The position numbers were made by a program, and so were the translations under genes. Of a DNA stretch of 10,911 bases, positions 1-5,670 are shown one piece after another (positions within the stretch are counted from its first letter, which is position 1; the number at the start of each line of letters is the position of its first letter). The stretch covers positions 1 through 10,911 of the forward strand of contig DAOVLV010000026.1 in assembly GCA_030631085.1 (NCBI GenBank), in the 5' to 3' direction. Source of the stretch: Planctomycetales bacterium. GTDB taxonomy: Bacteria > Planctomycetota > Phycisphaerae > SM23-33. The notes under the pieces are model-generated. The model saw only the letters and a list, made by a program, of their open reading frames with translations. It ran no database searches and had not been told where the DNA came from.

Positions 1-390
1 ACAGGCGACCCATCCCCAGAGGATCATCACGCAGAACGGTACGATCAGCATGGCCGGCGAGATGCCCCGCAGCGCAGCGGCCAGGTAGCACGCGCCGACC
101 TCCGCAGCCGTTACCATTACAAGCATCGGAAGCAGCAGCAATCGGCCTTCAAACTGACTGTCTTCCTTGAGGTTACGCACCACCGCATGACCCAGCATAT
201 AACCCACCACCGATTCAAATATGACCAGCGGAATCGCCCAAAACAGCAGAGAACGTATAATCCCGTCTATCGCAGGCCAGGCGATATAGAGGAATACCGT
301 CAAACCGACAAAGAGTATCCCCACCCGCTTACCGGCCTTTCCCAGAACAATCGCCCAGCCACGTGCAGGTGTCCACTCGTCTGGTTCCAT
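1..390 (-). CDS. Uncharacterised polytopic membrane protein, C-terminus cut by window edge
   Basis: The reading frame is open from an ATG at 388-390 down to base 1, giving 130 residues with no stop, so the gene continues outside the window. The translation begins MEPDEWTPARGWAIVLGKAG and then shows about four hydrophobic stretches, at roughly residues 22-42, 47-68, 84-107 and 112-130, so it is an integral membrane protein with a short charged cytoplasmic N-terminus. No signal peptide or catalytic motif is visible and I do not recognise the family. The start is supported by a strong Shine-Dalgarno sequence (GGGAGG) just upstream on the minus strand. It follows the methyltransferase stop by 30 bp on the same strand, so it is probably the third gene of an operon with the methyltransferase and the exchanger. 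Function is unknown. I am confident of the gene and not of its role. Confidence 0.8.
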   Translation of the reverse strand, partial: MEPDEWTPARGWAIVLGKAGKRVGILFVGLTVFLYIAWPAIDGIIRSLLFWAIPLVIFESVVGYMLGHAVVRNLKEDSQFEGRLLLLPMLVMVTAAEVGACYLAAALRGISPAMLIVPFCVMILWGWVAC

Positions 391-420
391 AATTCAAACC
401 CTCCCAAAAAAAATTGCCCG

Positions 421-1272
421 TTATTCAAACAGCCTGGACTCCCCGGTTCGATAAGCGCGGAGCGTTTTACGTCGGGCAGGACGCAACGATTCGGGGTTTT
501 CGGCTATTTCGGTTCCGGTTCGCAGGCCGGCGAGGGTTTCGGCGATGCGGGTAGTGGATTCGGATACGTATTTTTTCGAAATGTCGATGCCGAGATACTG
601 CCGGCCAAGACCGGCAGCGGCTGTGCATGTCGTGCCCGAGCCGCTGAACGGGTCAAGAACCAAGTCGCCCTCGTTGCTGGAAACACTGACGATACGCTCT
701 AAAACCTTCTCCGGCATCTGGCACGGATGCCACTGGACACGCTCATTAAACGTCCCGCAAACACGCGAAAAACTCCATACATCGTCAGGTACCTTGCCCT
801 TGGGGTTGGCCCGCTTGTCGGCGTAGGTGGTCTGCCGGGCGGATGGGACGCGGACAGCCATGTCGTTGAAGGTGAACTGCTTCGAGTCTTTGACCCAGTA
901 GAACAGGTGCGTGTGGCTTCGGGCGAATTTGCGTTTAGTGGCCTGGCCGAAGGTGTAATGCCAGATTATCCAGTTTCGCAAGTGCAGGCCCAGGCTGTTG
1001 CCGATGATGCGGACCTCGGCTGCGTATTCATCGCCGATGGCGATCCAGAAAGAACCCGCCGGCTTGAGTGCCCTTTCAGTGCAGGCCCGCATCCAGTCGT
1101 GCGTCCATGCGTAATATTCGTCGTATTTCTTGCGGTCTTTGTAGATATCGTACTTATAGCCGATATTGAACGGCGGATCGGCGAAGATGAGGTCGGCAAT
1201 CGGCTCGTCCAGGCCCGAGAGGATTTCGATGCAGTCGCCTGCGATTATGCGATTAGGTGTGATTTTCTTCAT
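421..1272 (-). CDS. Site-specific DNA methyltransferase, N6-adenine/N4-cytosine, beta class
   Basis: This predicted 283-aa enzyme would transfer a methyl group from S-adenosylmethionine to the exocyclic amine of adenine (or cytosine) in a specific DNA sequence. The catalytic motif IV, DPPF, is at residues 32-35 and the SAM-binding motif I, DPFSGSGTT, at 207-215. The catalytic motif preceding the SAM motif is the beta-class order of the N6_N4_Mtase family (the class of CcrM and HinfI-type enzymes). The segment WHPCQMPEKVLERIV (181-195) is the usual element just before motif I. I chose the ATG at 1272 (MKKITPNRIIAGDC), because the longer frame to 1362 would overlap the upstream exchanger gene and adds a non-family N-terminus. 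No endonuclease gene is adjacent on either side, so it looks like an orphan methyltransferase. The recognition sequence cannot be read from the protein. The basic C-terminal tail (about 260-283) is extra to the core fold. Confidence 0.92.
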   Translation of the reverse strand: MKKITPNRIIAGDCIEILSGLDEPIADLIFADPPFNIGYKYDIYKDRKKYDEYYAWTHDWMRACTERALKPAGSFWIAIGDEYAAEVRIIGNSLGLHLRNWIIWHYTFGQATKRKFARSHTHLFYWVKDSKQFTFNDMAVRVPSARQTTYADKRANPKGKVPDDVWSFSRVCGTFNERVQWHPCQMPEKVLERIVSVSSNEGDLVLDPFSGSGTTCTAAAGLGRQYLGIDISKKYVSESTTRIAETLAGLRTGTEIAENPESLRPARRKTLRAYRTGESRLFE

Positions 1273-1324
1273 AGGTATTCTTCGTAACTGAAAATGTGAA
1301 TTCGAGTTCGATCGTAACAGGCCA

Positions 1325-2287
1325 CTAACGCCTGTGCAGCAGGTATCCGACATAGGCCACATATCCCATAATCAGCAGAACGGCCTCCCAACGGTCCAGT
1401 TTACGTTTTTTCCCGGTGAACATCGTCAGAAACAGAATGACGGTGGCGGCTATCAATGCCAGCGAATCGACGTTGAATGATGGGGAATAAGCGATCGGAT
1501 AAACCATGCCGCTGACTCCGAGTACCATCAGCAGGTTCAAGATACACGAACCGACGATATTTCCGACGGCTATATCGCACCGTTTCCGGTAGGCGGCAAT
1601 GGCAGAGGTCGCCAGTTCCGGAAGCGACGTTCCGCCGGCGATAATCGTGCACGCTATCAACTTTTCACTGACGCCCAACTGCGTAGCAATATCAACAGCC
1701 CCGCTCACCGTAAAACGCCCCCCGAAAAACAAAGCCGTCAATCCGCCGACTATCATCAACACTGATGCCGGATAGGAGTAGGTTACGACATCATATTGGT
1801 CCGCTGACTCAATCTTGGAAATCCCAAACGTGTATATCAGAAAGATCGCCAGGAAGCCGAGCAGGACCAGCCCGTCGGTACGGGAGAGCATATTGGCAGC
1901 GCCCGCGCCTCCCCATGAATCGTTCACCAGCAGAAACACCACAAACGTCGCAAGGAGCAAAAACGGAATCTCTTTCCAGACGGTGCTCTTCTGAACGCTC
2001 AACGGGTAAATCAGCCCGGCAACGCCGAGTATCAGCAGCATGTTGGCCATATTGCTGCCGATGACGTCTCCAAAGACAATATCAGGTTGCCCACCACCGG
2101 CTGCAAATATGCTGATTACCAATTCAGGCGCAGATGTTCCGAAGGCGACCACCGTCAGGGCGATTGCGATTTCGGAAATCGACATCTTCTTCGCAAGAGA
2201 TGACGCCCCCCGAACCATCACTTCAGCCCCGGCGATGAGCAGAACCAGCCCCGCAACGATAATCACTATTGGCAACAGCAGGCTCAT
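1325..2287 (-). CDS. Calcium/sodium antiporter, CaCA family (YrbG-like)
   Basis: This 320-aa inner-membrane protein belongs to the Ca2+:cation antiporter family and probably exchanges Na+ (or H+) for Ca2+. The two internal alpha repeats that build the ion site are both intact. The first has GTSAPE at residues 50-55 followed by GSNMAN at 77-82. The second has GGTSLPE at 218-224 followed by GSCILN at 246-251. Their conserved acidic residues E55 and E224 are present. About ten hydrophobic segments run through the whole length, and the size is normal for bacterial members of about 320 aa. The ATG at 2287 has only a weak purine-rich stretch upstream. It is followed on the same strand by the methyltransferase after 52 bp, and a candidate promoter lies upstream at 2329-2357, so it is probably the first gene of the operon. 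The ion specificity is inferred from the family. Confidence 0.93.
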   Translation of the reverse strand: MSLLLPIVIIVAGLVLLIAGAEVMVRGASSLAKKMSISEIAIALTVVAFGTSAPELVISIFAAGGGQPDIVFGDVIGSNMANMLLILGVAGLIYPLSVQKSTVWKEIPFLLLATFVVFLLVNDSWGGAGAANMLSRTDGLVLLGFLAIFLIYTFGISKIESADQYDVVTYSYPASVLMIVGGLTALFFGGRFTVSGAVDIATQLGVSEKLIACTIIAGGTSLPELATSAIAAYRKRCDIAVGNIVGSCILNLLMVLGVSGMVYPIAYSPSFNVDSLALIAATVILFLTMFTGKKRKLDRWEAVLLIMGYVAYVGYLLHRR

Positions 2288-2328
2288 CAGCAGTCTTTCT
2301 TCATTTCCGCGAGTATCATGGTTGTAAG

Positions 2329-2357
2329 ATTATTCAGCCTCGACGCACCAAAGGCAA
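2329..2357 (-). promoter_or_regulatory. Candidate sigma70-type promoter for the minus-strand operon
   Basis: Read on the minus strand, a TTGCCT -35 box (2352-2357) is separated by 17 bp from an AATAAT -10 box (2329-2334). The -10 matches the consensus at five of six positions and the -35 at four of six. Transcription would start around 2322 and give a leader of about 35 nt before the exchanger ATG. The call rests on pattern matching only. Confidence 0.4.
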
Positions 2358-2412
2358 GCGAAGAGTAGCAAAATCAGTTCCCGCACAGCCCCAATTGGTG
2401 TCGGCGGCGGGC

Positions 2413-2453
2413 TTGACATGGCTTACGCACAGGGTTAGAAACCTACCCTGTGC
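2413..2453 (+). promoter_or_regulatory. Candidate promoter with an embedded 9-bp operator-like dyad
   Basis: A perfect TTGACA (2413-2418) and TAGAAA (2436-2441) are separated by 17 bp. The -10 hexamer lies in the 9-nt centre of a perfect inverted repeat, GCACAGGGT at 2427-2435 and ACCCTGTGC at 2445-2453. A protein bound to this dyad would cover the -10 and block RNA polymerase, so this could be the regulated promoter of the gene at 2568. Transcription from it would leave a leader of about 120 nt containing the palindromic repeat at 2463-2518. The alternative is that the dyad is a dispersed hairpin repeat and the promoter match is accidental. Confidence 0.4.
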
Positions 2454-2462
2454 AGGAAACCC

Positions 2463-2518
2463 GGGCCGGGCTTCGGCCCTTCGACGTTGCTCAGGGCCAT
2501 CCCGAGTCTGTCGAGGGG
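2463..2518. repeat. Palindromic intergenic repeat of the TTCGAC/GTCGAA type
   Basis: Two nested hairpins are visible. GGGCCG and CGGCCC (2463-2468 and 2474-2479) form a perfect 6-bp stem with a 5-nt loop. They overlap an imperfect dyad running from CCCTTCGAC (2477-2485) through CTCAGGG to CCCGAG and TGTCGAGGGG (ending 2518). The second resembles a palindrome I know to be dispersed through many environmental bacterial genomes, whose false translation reads like RPFDVAQGHPESVEG, exactly the peptide seen here in frame at about 2477-2521. It lies in the leader of the gene at 2568 and could be a REP-like or mobile non-autonomous element. No function is assigned. Confidence 0.6.
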
Positions 2519-2567
2519 CGGCGAGCTCAGTCGGGCCGCGACAGCCATCCTTTGAAAGGGACCGACA

Positions 2568-3947
2568 ATGTCGGAATCACCGTTTTCGCTCAGGTATCTA
2601 TGGACGTGGGACCACTGCACCAACTGGGTGCTGGACGATCCCGGGCTGGTCAACTTCGGCTGGGACAATCGCTACCTGAAAAGGACAGAAACCTTCGTCA
2701 AGGACTATCATCGGCTGATTGACCACTGCCAGGCGCTCGGGATCAACGGGATTGTAATCTGGGGTTTTCTGCGCGCGGATCACGGAGGAATCGACGCAGC
2801 CAGGGAGATTGTCGATTACGCCAATCAGCGTGGCGTGGGCATTTTCCCCGGCGTCGGCACTGCCAGTTACGGAGGCTTCTTCTATGAAGGCGAGCACCCG
2901 TATAACGCTTCTACGTGGTTGAATCTTCATCCCGAACTGCGGGCCTTGGACACGGACGGGGCTTTGGACATCGAAGGCGGCAAACCGATGGAACATCTCT
3001 GTCCTGCGAAACCGGAGAACATCAAGTGGCTCAAGGAGGGAATCCGCTGGCTTTTCGACACTTTCGACATTGCCGGGGTCAATCTTGAAAACGGCGACCT
3101 TTCTGTCAGCCACACACCGGAGGCGAAGGCGGCACGGTCAGCCCTACAAAGCGACGAACCGGACGCATACAAGGACCAATTGCTCGCGTATCAGCCGGTG
3201 TTGGAAGAAATCCGGGAACTCCTCGATGAAAAGATGATTACCTATGCGACGTACACGGGGTTTCTACCGAAAAAGGCGAAATTGGAAGGCCAGGGGGCTA
3301 CGATGTCGTCCGAATGTCCCCTTTTCGCCACGCGCCTGCCGGCCAAGGCCATAGCGCAGTGGTCGATAACGGGAATGCTCAGGAAGGACCCCCTGCCGCT
3401 GTTGGCCTGGCTGGATGACGGCGAACCGGAGGAGGTTTATGACAACCCCAATTGGCCTCGAGACCTCCGCCCACCGACAAAACGCTCGGCGGGCCTCGTG
3501 CACCAGGGAAGCGAGTGCTGGCATGACACGAGGTATGACGTGGCGATCCCGTATATCAAAGAGGCCTGTCTGCGTGCCTGCCACGCCGGCCTGGAGGGGC
3601 TCTCTATCGTCGGCGAAGTTACGTCGCGGCATATACCGTGCGCCCTGAACTATCTGGCCTTTTCCCATTTCACTCGTTTTCCAGCCGACTCCTTGCGGGA
3701 GTTCGGCCAGAAGACGCTGGCAGGTGAGGTCGGAGACGAGGACCGCGCCGTTCGTTTCGTCGAGATTCTCGCCGGCGTGTACGACGGACTCGTCGGAGAC
3801 AAGGACCGGCACGACGCCGCCCTGCTGGCGAAGCAGGCCAGTCAGGATATTGCCGCCGGACGGAACGTCGAGCAGTCTCGCTACTGGATGTGGCTTGGGG
3901 CAATGGCGGCCGGACGGACGGAACGGTTCACGAGCAGTTTCTTTTGA
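2568..3947 (+). CDS. Uncharacterised TIM-barrel, glycosidase-like protein
   Basis: A 459-aa soluble protein without signal peptide or membrane segment, so probably cytosolic. The first 200 residues alternate predicted strands and helices in a beta/alpha-barrel pattern: GINGIVIWGFLRADHGG at 58-74, a helix, then GVGIFPGVGTASYGG at 89-103, and later DIAGVNLENGDLSV at 167-180. The last ends a strand with Glu174, a typical place for a catalytic acid in a clan of retaining glycosidases, although this is inference. Many conserved-looking aromatic residues sit in loops (WTWDHCTNW at 12-20, ECWHDTRYD, FSHFTRFP), as expected of a sugar-binding cleft. I cannot match it to a numbered GH family. The ATG at 2568 has a good ribosome binding site (AAAGGGA, 2556-2562). 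It appears monocistronic: a candidate promoter lies upstream and a hairpin terminator follows. A role in intracellular breakdown of a polysaccharide fragment is plausible, but the substrate is unknown. Confidence 0.85.
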   Translation: MSESPFSLRYLWTWDHCTNWVLDDPGLVNFGWDNRYLKRTETFVKDYHRLIDHCQALGINGIVIWGFLRADHGGIDAAREIVDYANQRGVGIFPGVGTASYGGFFYEGEHPYNASTWLNLHPELRALDTDGALDIEGGKPMEHLCPAKPENIKWLKEGIRWLFDTFDIAGVNLENGDLSVSHTPEAKAARSALQSDEPDAYKDQLLAYQPVLEEIRELLDEKMITYATYTGFLPKKAKLEGQGATMSSECPLFATRLPAKAIAQWSITGMLRKDPLPLLAWLDDGEPEEVYDNPNWPRDLRPPTKRSAGLVHQGSECWHDTRYDVAIPYIKEACLRACHAGLEGLSIVGEVTSRHIPCALNYLAFSHFTRFPADSLREFGQKTLAGEVGDEDRAVRFVEILAGVYDGLVGDKDRHDAALLAKQASQDIAAGRNVEQSRYWMWLGAMAAGRTERFTSSFF

Positions 3948-3979
3948 TATCAACGTAGATTGATTACTACGCTCGGTAT

Positions 3980-4004
3980 AAGAGAATATTGAATATTCTC
4001 TTTT
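3980..4004 (+). terminator. AT-rich hairpin plus T-run, probable terminator
   Basis: AAGAGAATATT (3980-3990) and AATATTCTCTT (3992-4002) are perfect reverse complements around a single G. In RNA this gives a stem of about nine or ten pairs with a small loop, followed by further T residues to 4004. It lies 33 bp after the stop of the glycosidase-like gene and before the tRNA promoter. The stem is unusually poor in GC for an intrinsic terminator, so its strength is uncertain. As an almost complete palindrome it could instead bind a dimeric protein. Confidence 0.55.
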
Positions 4005-4015
4005 CCCAAAATTTC

Positions 4016-4043
4016 TTGACTGTCCGCCATGTTTGGTTATTAT
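4016..4043 (+). promoter_or_regulatory. Promoter of the tRNA-Gly gene
   Basis: TTGACT (4016-4021) and TATTAT (4038-4043) are separated by 16 bp, both matching the sigma70 consensus at five of six positions. The -10 ends 13 bp before the first base of the tRNA, leaving a very short 5' leader, as is usual for stable RNA genes. Confidence 0.7.
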
Positions 4044-4056
4044 TAATTTTAACTTT

Positions 4057-4128
<72 letters not shown>

Positions 4129-4133
4129 GTGTC

Positions 4134-4197
4134 GGTAGTCAGTAGCCGGTAGTCGGTAGCCGGGAAAAACTGACTACTGACTACCGGCTACTAACTA
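4134..4197. repeat. Heptad-built inverted repeat, GTAGTC family
   Basis: The left arm is four tandem 7-mers, GGTAGTC, AGTAGCC, GGTAGTC and GGTAGCC (4134-4161). The right arm is four 7-mers, CTGACTA, CTGACTA, CCGGCTA and CTAACTA (4170-4197). The arms are complementary over about 28 bp with a few mismatches and wobble pairs, and with a perfect 13-bp core (4141-4153 with 4180-4192), around a short A-rich loop. The element starts six bases after the tRNA and its last base is the A of the ATG of the lipoprotein gene, so it fills the whole spacer. No T-run follows, so it is not a canonical terminator. Confidence 0.85.
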
Positions 4198-4721
4198 TGA
4201 ATATCAGAAGCGTCTTATCTGTTTTCGCGTTGACCCTCACAACCGTTCTGGTTGGCGGGTGTGAGATGTTCTTTCCCAAACCCGGAGCGCAGCCACCAGC
4301 CGCCGAAGTCGTTCCCGAACCAATCAACACGCTGCTTCCGACGCAAATTCGCATCCATCCGTTCACCGGATTAAGAGCATTTTCAGACAAAGGCGACATC
4401 AAAGGACTCGACGTCCGAATCGAAGCCATCGACGCTTACGGCGACACAAACAAAGCCTTTGGCCTGTTCCGCTTCGAATTGTACCAGTTCAAACCAAACA
4501 GCCCGGACCCGAAAGGCCCTCGCGTAGCCGTCTGGAACGTCAATATAGAAGATTTCAAGACCAACCGCCGACACTGGAACAGCATCGCGCGAACGTACCA
4601 GTTCAAACTCGCCTGGAACCGCCCCATCCCCGTCGGACGGAAATTCGTCCTGATAACAATCTTCCAGAGCCGATTCACCGAAAGACTCTTCGCCGAACTA
4701 ACGTTCGTTTCAGAACGTTAG
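4197..4721 (+). CDS. Small predicted lipoprotein, family unknown
   Basis: A 174-aa protein with a type II signal peptide: MNIR, a hydrophobic core (residues 5-19) and a lipobox ending LVGGC with the lipidated Cys at residue 22. The mature part begins with a Pro/Ala-rich linker (27-45) and then a single domain, predicted to be rich in beta strands (for example IRIHPFTG, DVRIEAIDAYGD, LFRFELYQF, RVAVWNVNIED, YQFKLAWNRP, KFVLITIFQS). I do not recognise the domain. The pattern suggests a beta-sandwich exposed in the periplasm. The residue after Cys22 is Glu rather than Asp, so inner-membrane retention is not obvious by the proteobacterial +2 rule. No Shine-Dalgarno is visible: the ATG abuts the right arm of the heptad hairpin. 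The signal peptide begins at this Met, which fixes the start. Readthrough from the tRNA promoter could supply its transcript. Confidence 0.85.
   Translation: MNIRSVLSVFALTLTTVLVGGCEMFFPKPGAQPPAAEVVPEPINTLLPTQIRIHPFTGLRAFSDKGDIKGLDVRIEAIDAYGDTNKAFGLFRFELYQFKPNSPDPKGPRVAVWNVNIEDFKTNRRHWNSIARTYQFKLAWNRPIPVGRKFVLITIFQSRFTERLFAELTFVSER
4698..4721 (+). other. Perfect 9-bp hairpin ending on the stop codon
   Basis: CTAACGTTC (4698-4706) and GAACGTTAG (4713-4721) are perfect reverse complements around a 6-nt loop, so the last eight codons of the lipoprotein gene, including the TAG stop, fold into a stem. There is no T-run after it; the heptad repeat begins at the very next base. It may stabilise the 3' end of the mRNA or stop transcription weakly. 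Confidence 0.55.
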
Positions 4722-4820
4722 CAATTGCCAATTGCCAATTGCCAATTGAACAGATTTAAAAAAGGGGACACCGAGTTTGTTTCTGTTCAATTGGAAATTG
4801 AAAATTGGAAATCGGAAATT
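4722..4820. repeat. Heptad-built inverted repeat, CAATTGC family
   Basis: The left arm holds CAATTGC three times and CAATTGA once (4722-4749), ending in ACAG. The right arm (4783-4820) reads, on the minus strand, as AATTTC/CGATTTC/CAATTTT/CAATTTC/CAATTGA plus ACAG. The innermost 12 bp (CCAATTGAACAG, 4742-4753 with 4783-4794) pair perfectly, and the rest pair with mismatches in the same heptad register. The 29-nt central spacer contains an AAAAAAGGGGACACC stretch. The element begins at the base after the lipoprotein stop and runs into the stop codon of the convergent PH-domain gene, filling the whole convergent spacer. Confidence 0.85.
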
Positions 4821-5355
4821 ATTTGGCCCGTTCGATGGTCTTCGTAACAATCTCGTGCACCTCGTCCGGCTTGGCGACGGTGTTCCATGCAACGGCTGGT
4901 GTATTTTGCGAATCTGTCATGCAGTAGATGCTTGCGACCCCGACGAGTCGTTCCGCCACGCCCGCCGCCAATACTGTTCGGCTGACATCACAAAGCGCCG
5001 CTGCGGTTACCCGAACGTGAATAAGCCCGCGAACAGTTACGATTCGACGATCCGTCAGAACGTAAGTCCTCCCCATCCACTGCCAGCACGCAGCCGTTAC
5101 ACGCCCCAGCACCCCAACGGCACAAATAAACCCGATGGTCTCAACAGGTGTCCCGCTGCGATAGGCGTCCACGACATACGCGAGAGCCACAACGATACCG
5201 GCTGTAACCAGCCAGGACAGCGAAGCCAGCAGGACGAACCACCCGCTCGGCTTGATTGCAAGTATGATAATCTCACCGCCGCTCAAAAGGTCGGCGGGAA
5301 CGAGCAGGGCTGCAATGTCCGCCCGCTGCGATGTTGGTTCGGCAGAAGGAGTCAT
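4819..5355 (-). CDS. Bacterial PH-domain (bPH2/DUF304-type) membrane protein
   Basis: A predicted 178-aa protein with a cytosolic N-terminus of about 36 residues and two membrane segments (about 37-62 and 72-92). Its soluble C-terminal domain starts RTYVLTDRRIVTVRG (96-110), the hallmark first strands of the bacterial pleckstrin-homology family with the Y-x-L-T-x-x-R core. The domain ends in a helix (PDEVHEIVTKTIERAK), as in that family. Such proteins sit in the inner membrane; their ligand is generally unknown. The frame is also open from a TTG at 5361, but the ATG at 5355 is the more likely start; neither has a clear Shine-Dalgarno. It converges on the lipoprotein gene, and the TAA stop lies within the outer edge of the heptad repeat arm. 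The gene stands alone on its strand. Confidence 0.85.
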   Translation of the reverse strand: MTPSAEPTSQRADIAALLVPADLLSGGEIIILAIKPSGWFVLLASLSWLVTAGIVVALAYVVDAYRSGTPVETIGFICAVGVLGRVTAACWQWMGRTYVLTDRRIVTVRGLIHVRVTAAALCDVSRTVLAAGVAERLVGVASIYCMTDSQNTPAVAWNTVAKPDEVHEIVTKTIERAK

Positions 5356-5410
5356 AGGCAATAAATCTGTAACTGTTCACCCGTTTGTAATGATCGCAGA
5401 AGAAAACGGC

Positions 5411-5566
5411 GTATCAGGTATCAGGCATTTGGCATTGGTGGTATTGGGTTTGTGAAAGTTTTTTCTGTTTAATTTCACGATTTGACAAAACCTCATAATT
5501 ATAAAGACAGGACGCACAACAACTCTCGGCCACCAATGCCCAATGCCCAATACCCAATGCCGAATA
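5411..5566. repeat. Heptad-built inverted repeat, CAATGCC family, in a divergent spacer
   Basis: The left arm reads GTATCAG, GTATCAG, GCATTTG and GCATTGG (5411-5438), then a 2-nt slip and GTATTGG. The right arm reads CAATGCC, CAATGCC, CAATACC and CAATGCC (5534-5561). Positions 5418-5440 and 5531-5553 are reverse complements at 20 of 23 positions. The 90-bp centre between the arms is AT-rich and holds a perfect TTGACA (5482-5487), with TATAAA too close to it (12 bp) to be a standard -10. On the minus strand the same region offers a TATAAT. It lies in the 315-bp divergent spacer (5356-5670) between the PH-domain and rhomboid genes, the place where the promoters of both should be. I see no other element in that spacer apart from a weak TGGCAA-N17-TACAAT (5611-5639) before the rhomboid gene. 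Confidence 0.75.
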
Positions 5567-5670
5567 TGCTAACACCAGACAACAAACGTTGCAACATGAT
5601 GAAAGCCGACTGGCAAAGACATTTCGCAGCCGATACAATTGCTTCAGGATTGTAGAGGCTTGATAGTGAT

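Noticed and set aside
187..702. Plus-strand open frame of 171 aa
   Set aside because: It lies antisense to the membrane protein and the methyltransferase, with low-complexity Arg/Pro/Gly composition and no ribosome site.
2450..2722. Open frame of 90 aa before and into the glycosidase-like gene
   Set aside because: Its N-terminal half is the false translation of the TTCGAC palindromic repeat (RPFDVAQGHPESVEG) and its second half is the real gene in another frame.
4754..4782. Possible remnant of a REP-associated transposase element (AAAAAAGGGGACACC between two arms)
   Set aside because: The motif is only vaguely familiar, and there is no transposase gene or target-site duplication in view.
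4710..4892. Minus-strand open frame of 60 aa with LAIGNWQL
   Set aside because: It is the CAATTGC heptad element in translation, overlapping the end of the PH-domain gene.
5598..5657. Tiny ORF MMKADWQRHFAADTIASGL ahead of the rhomboid gene
   Set aside because: Nineteen codons with no ribosome site and no recognisable leader-peptide feature; more likely chance.
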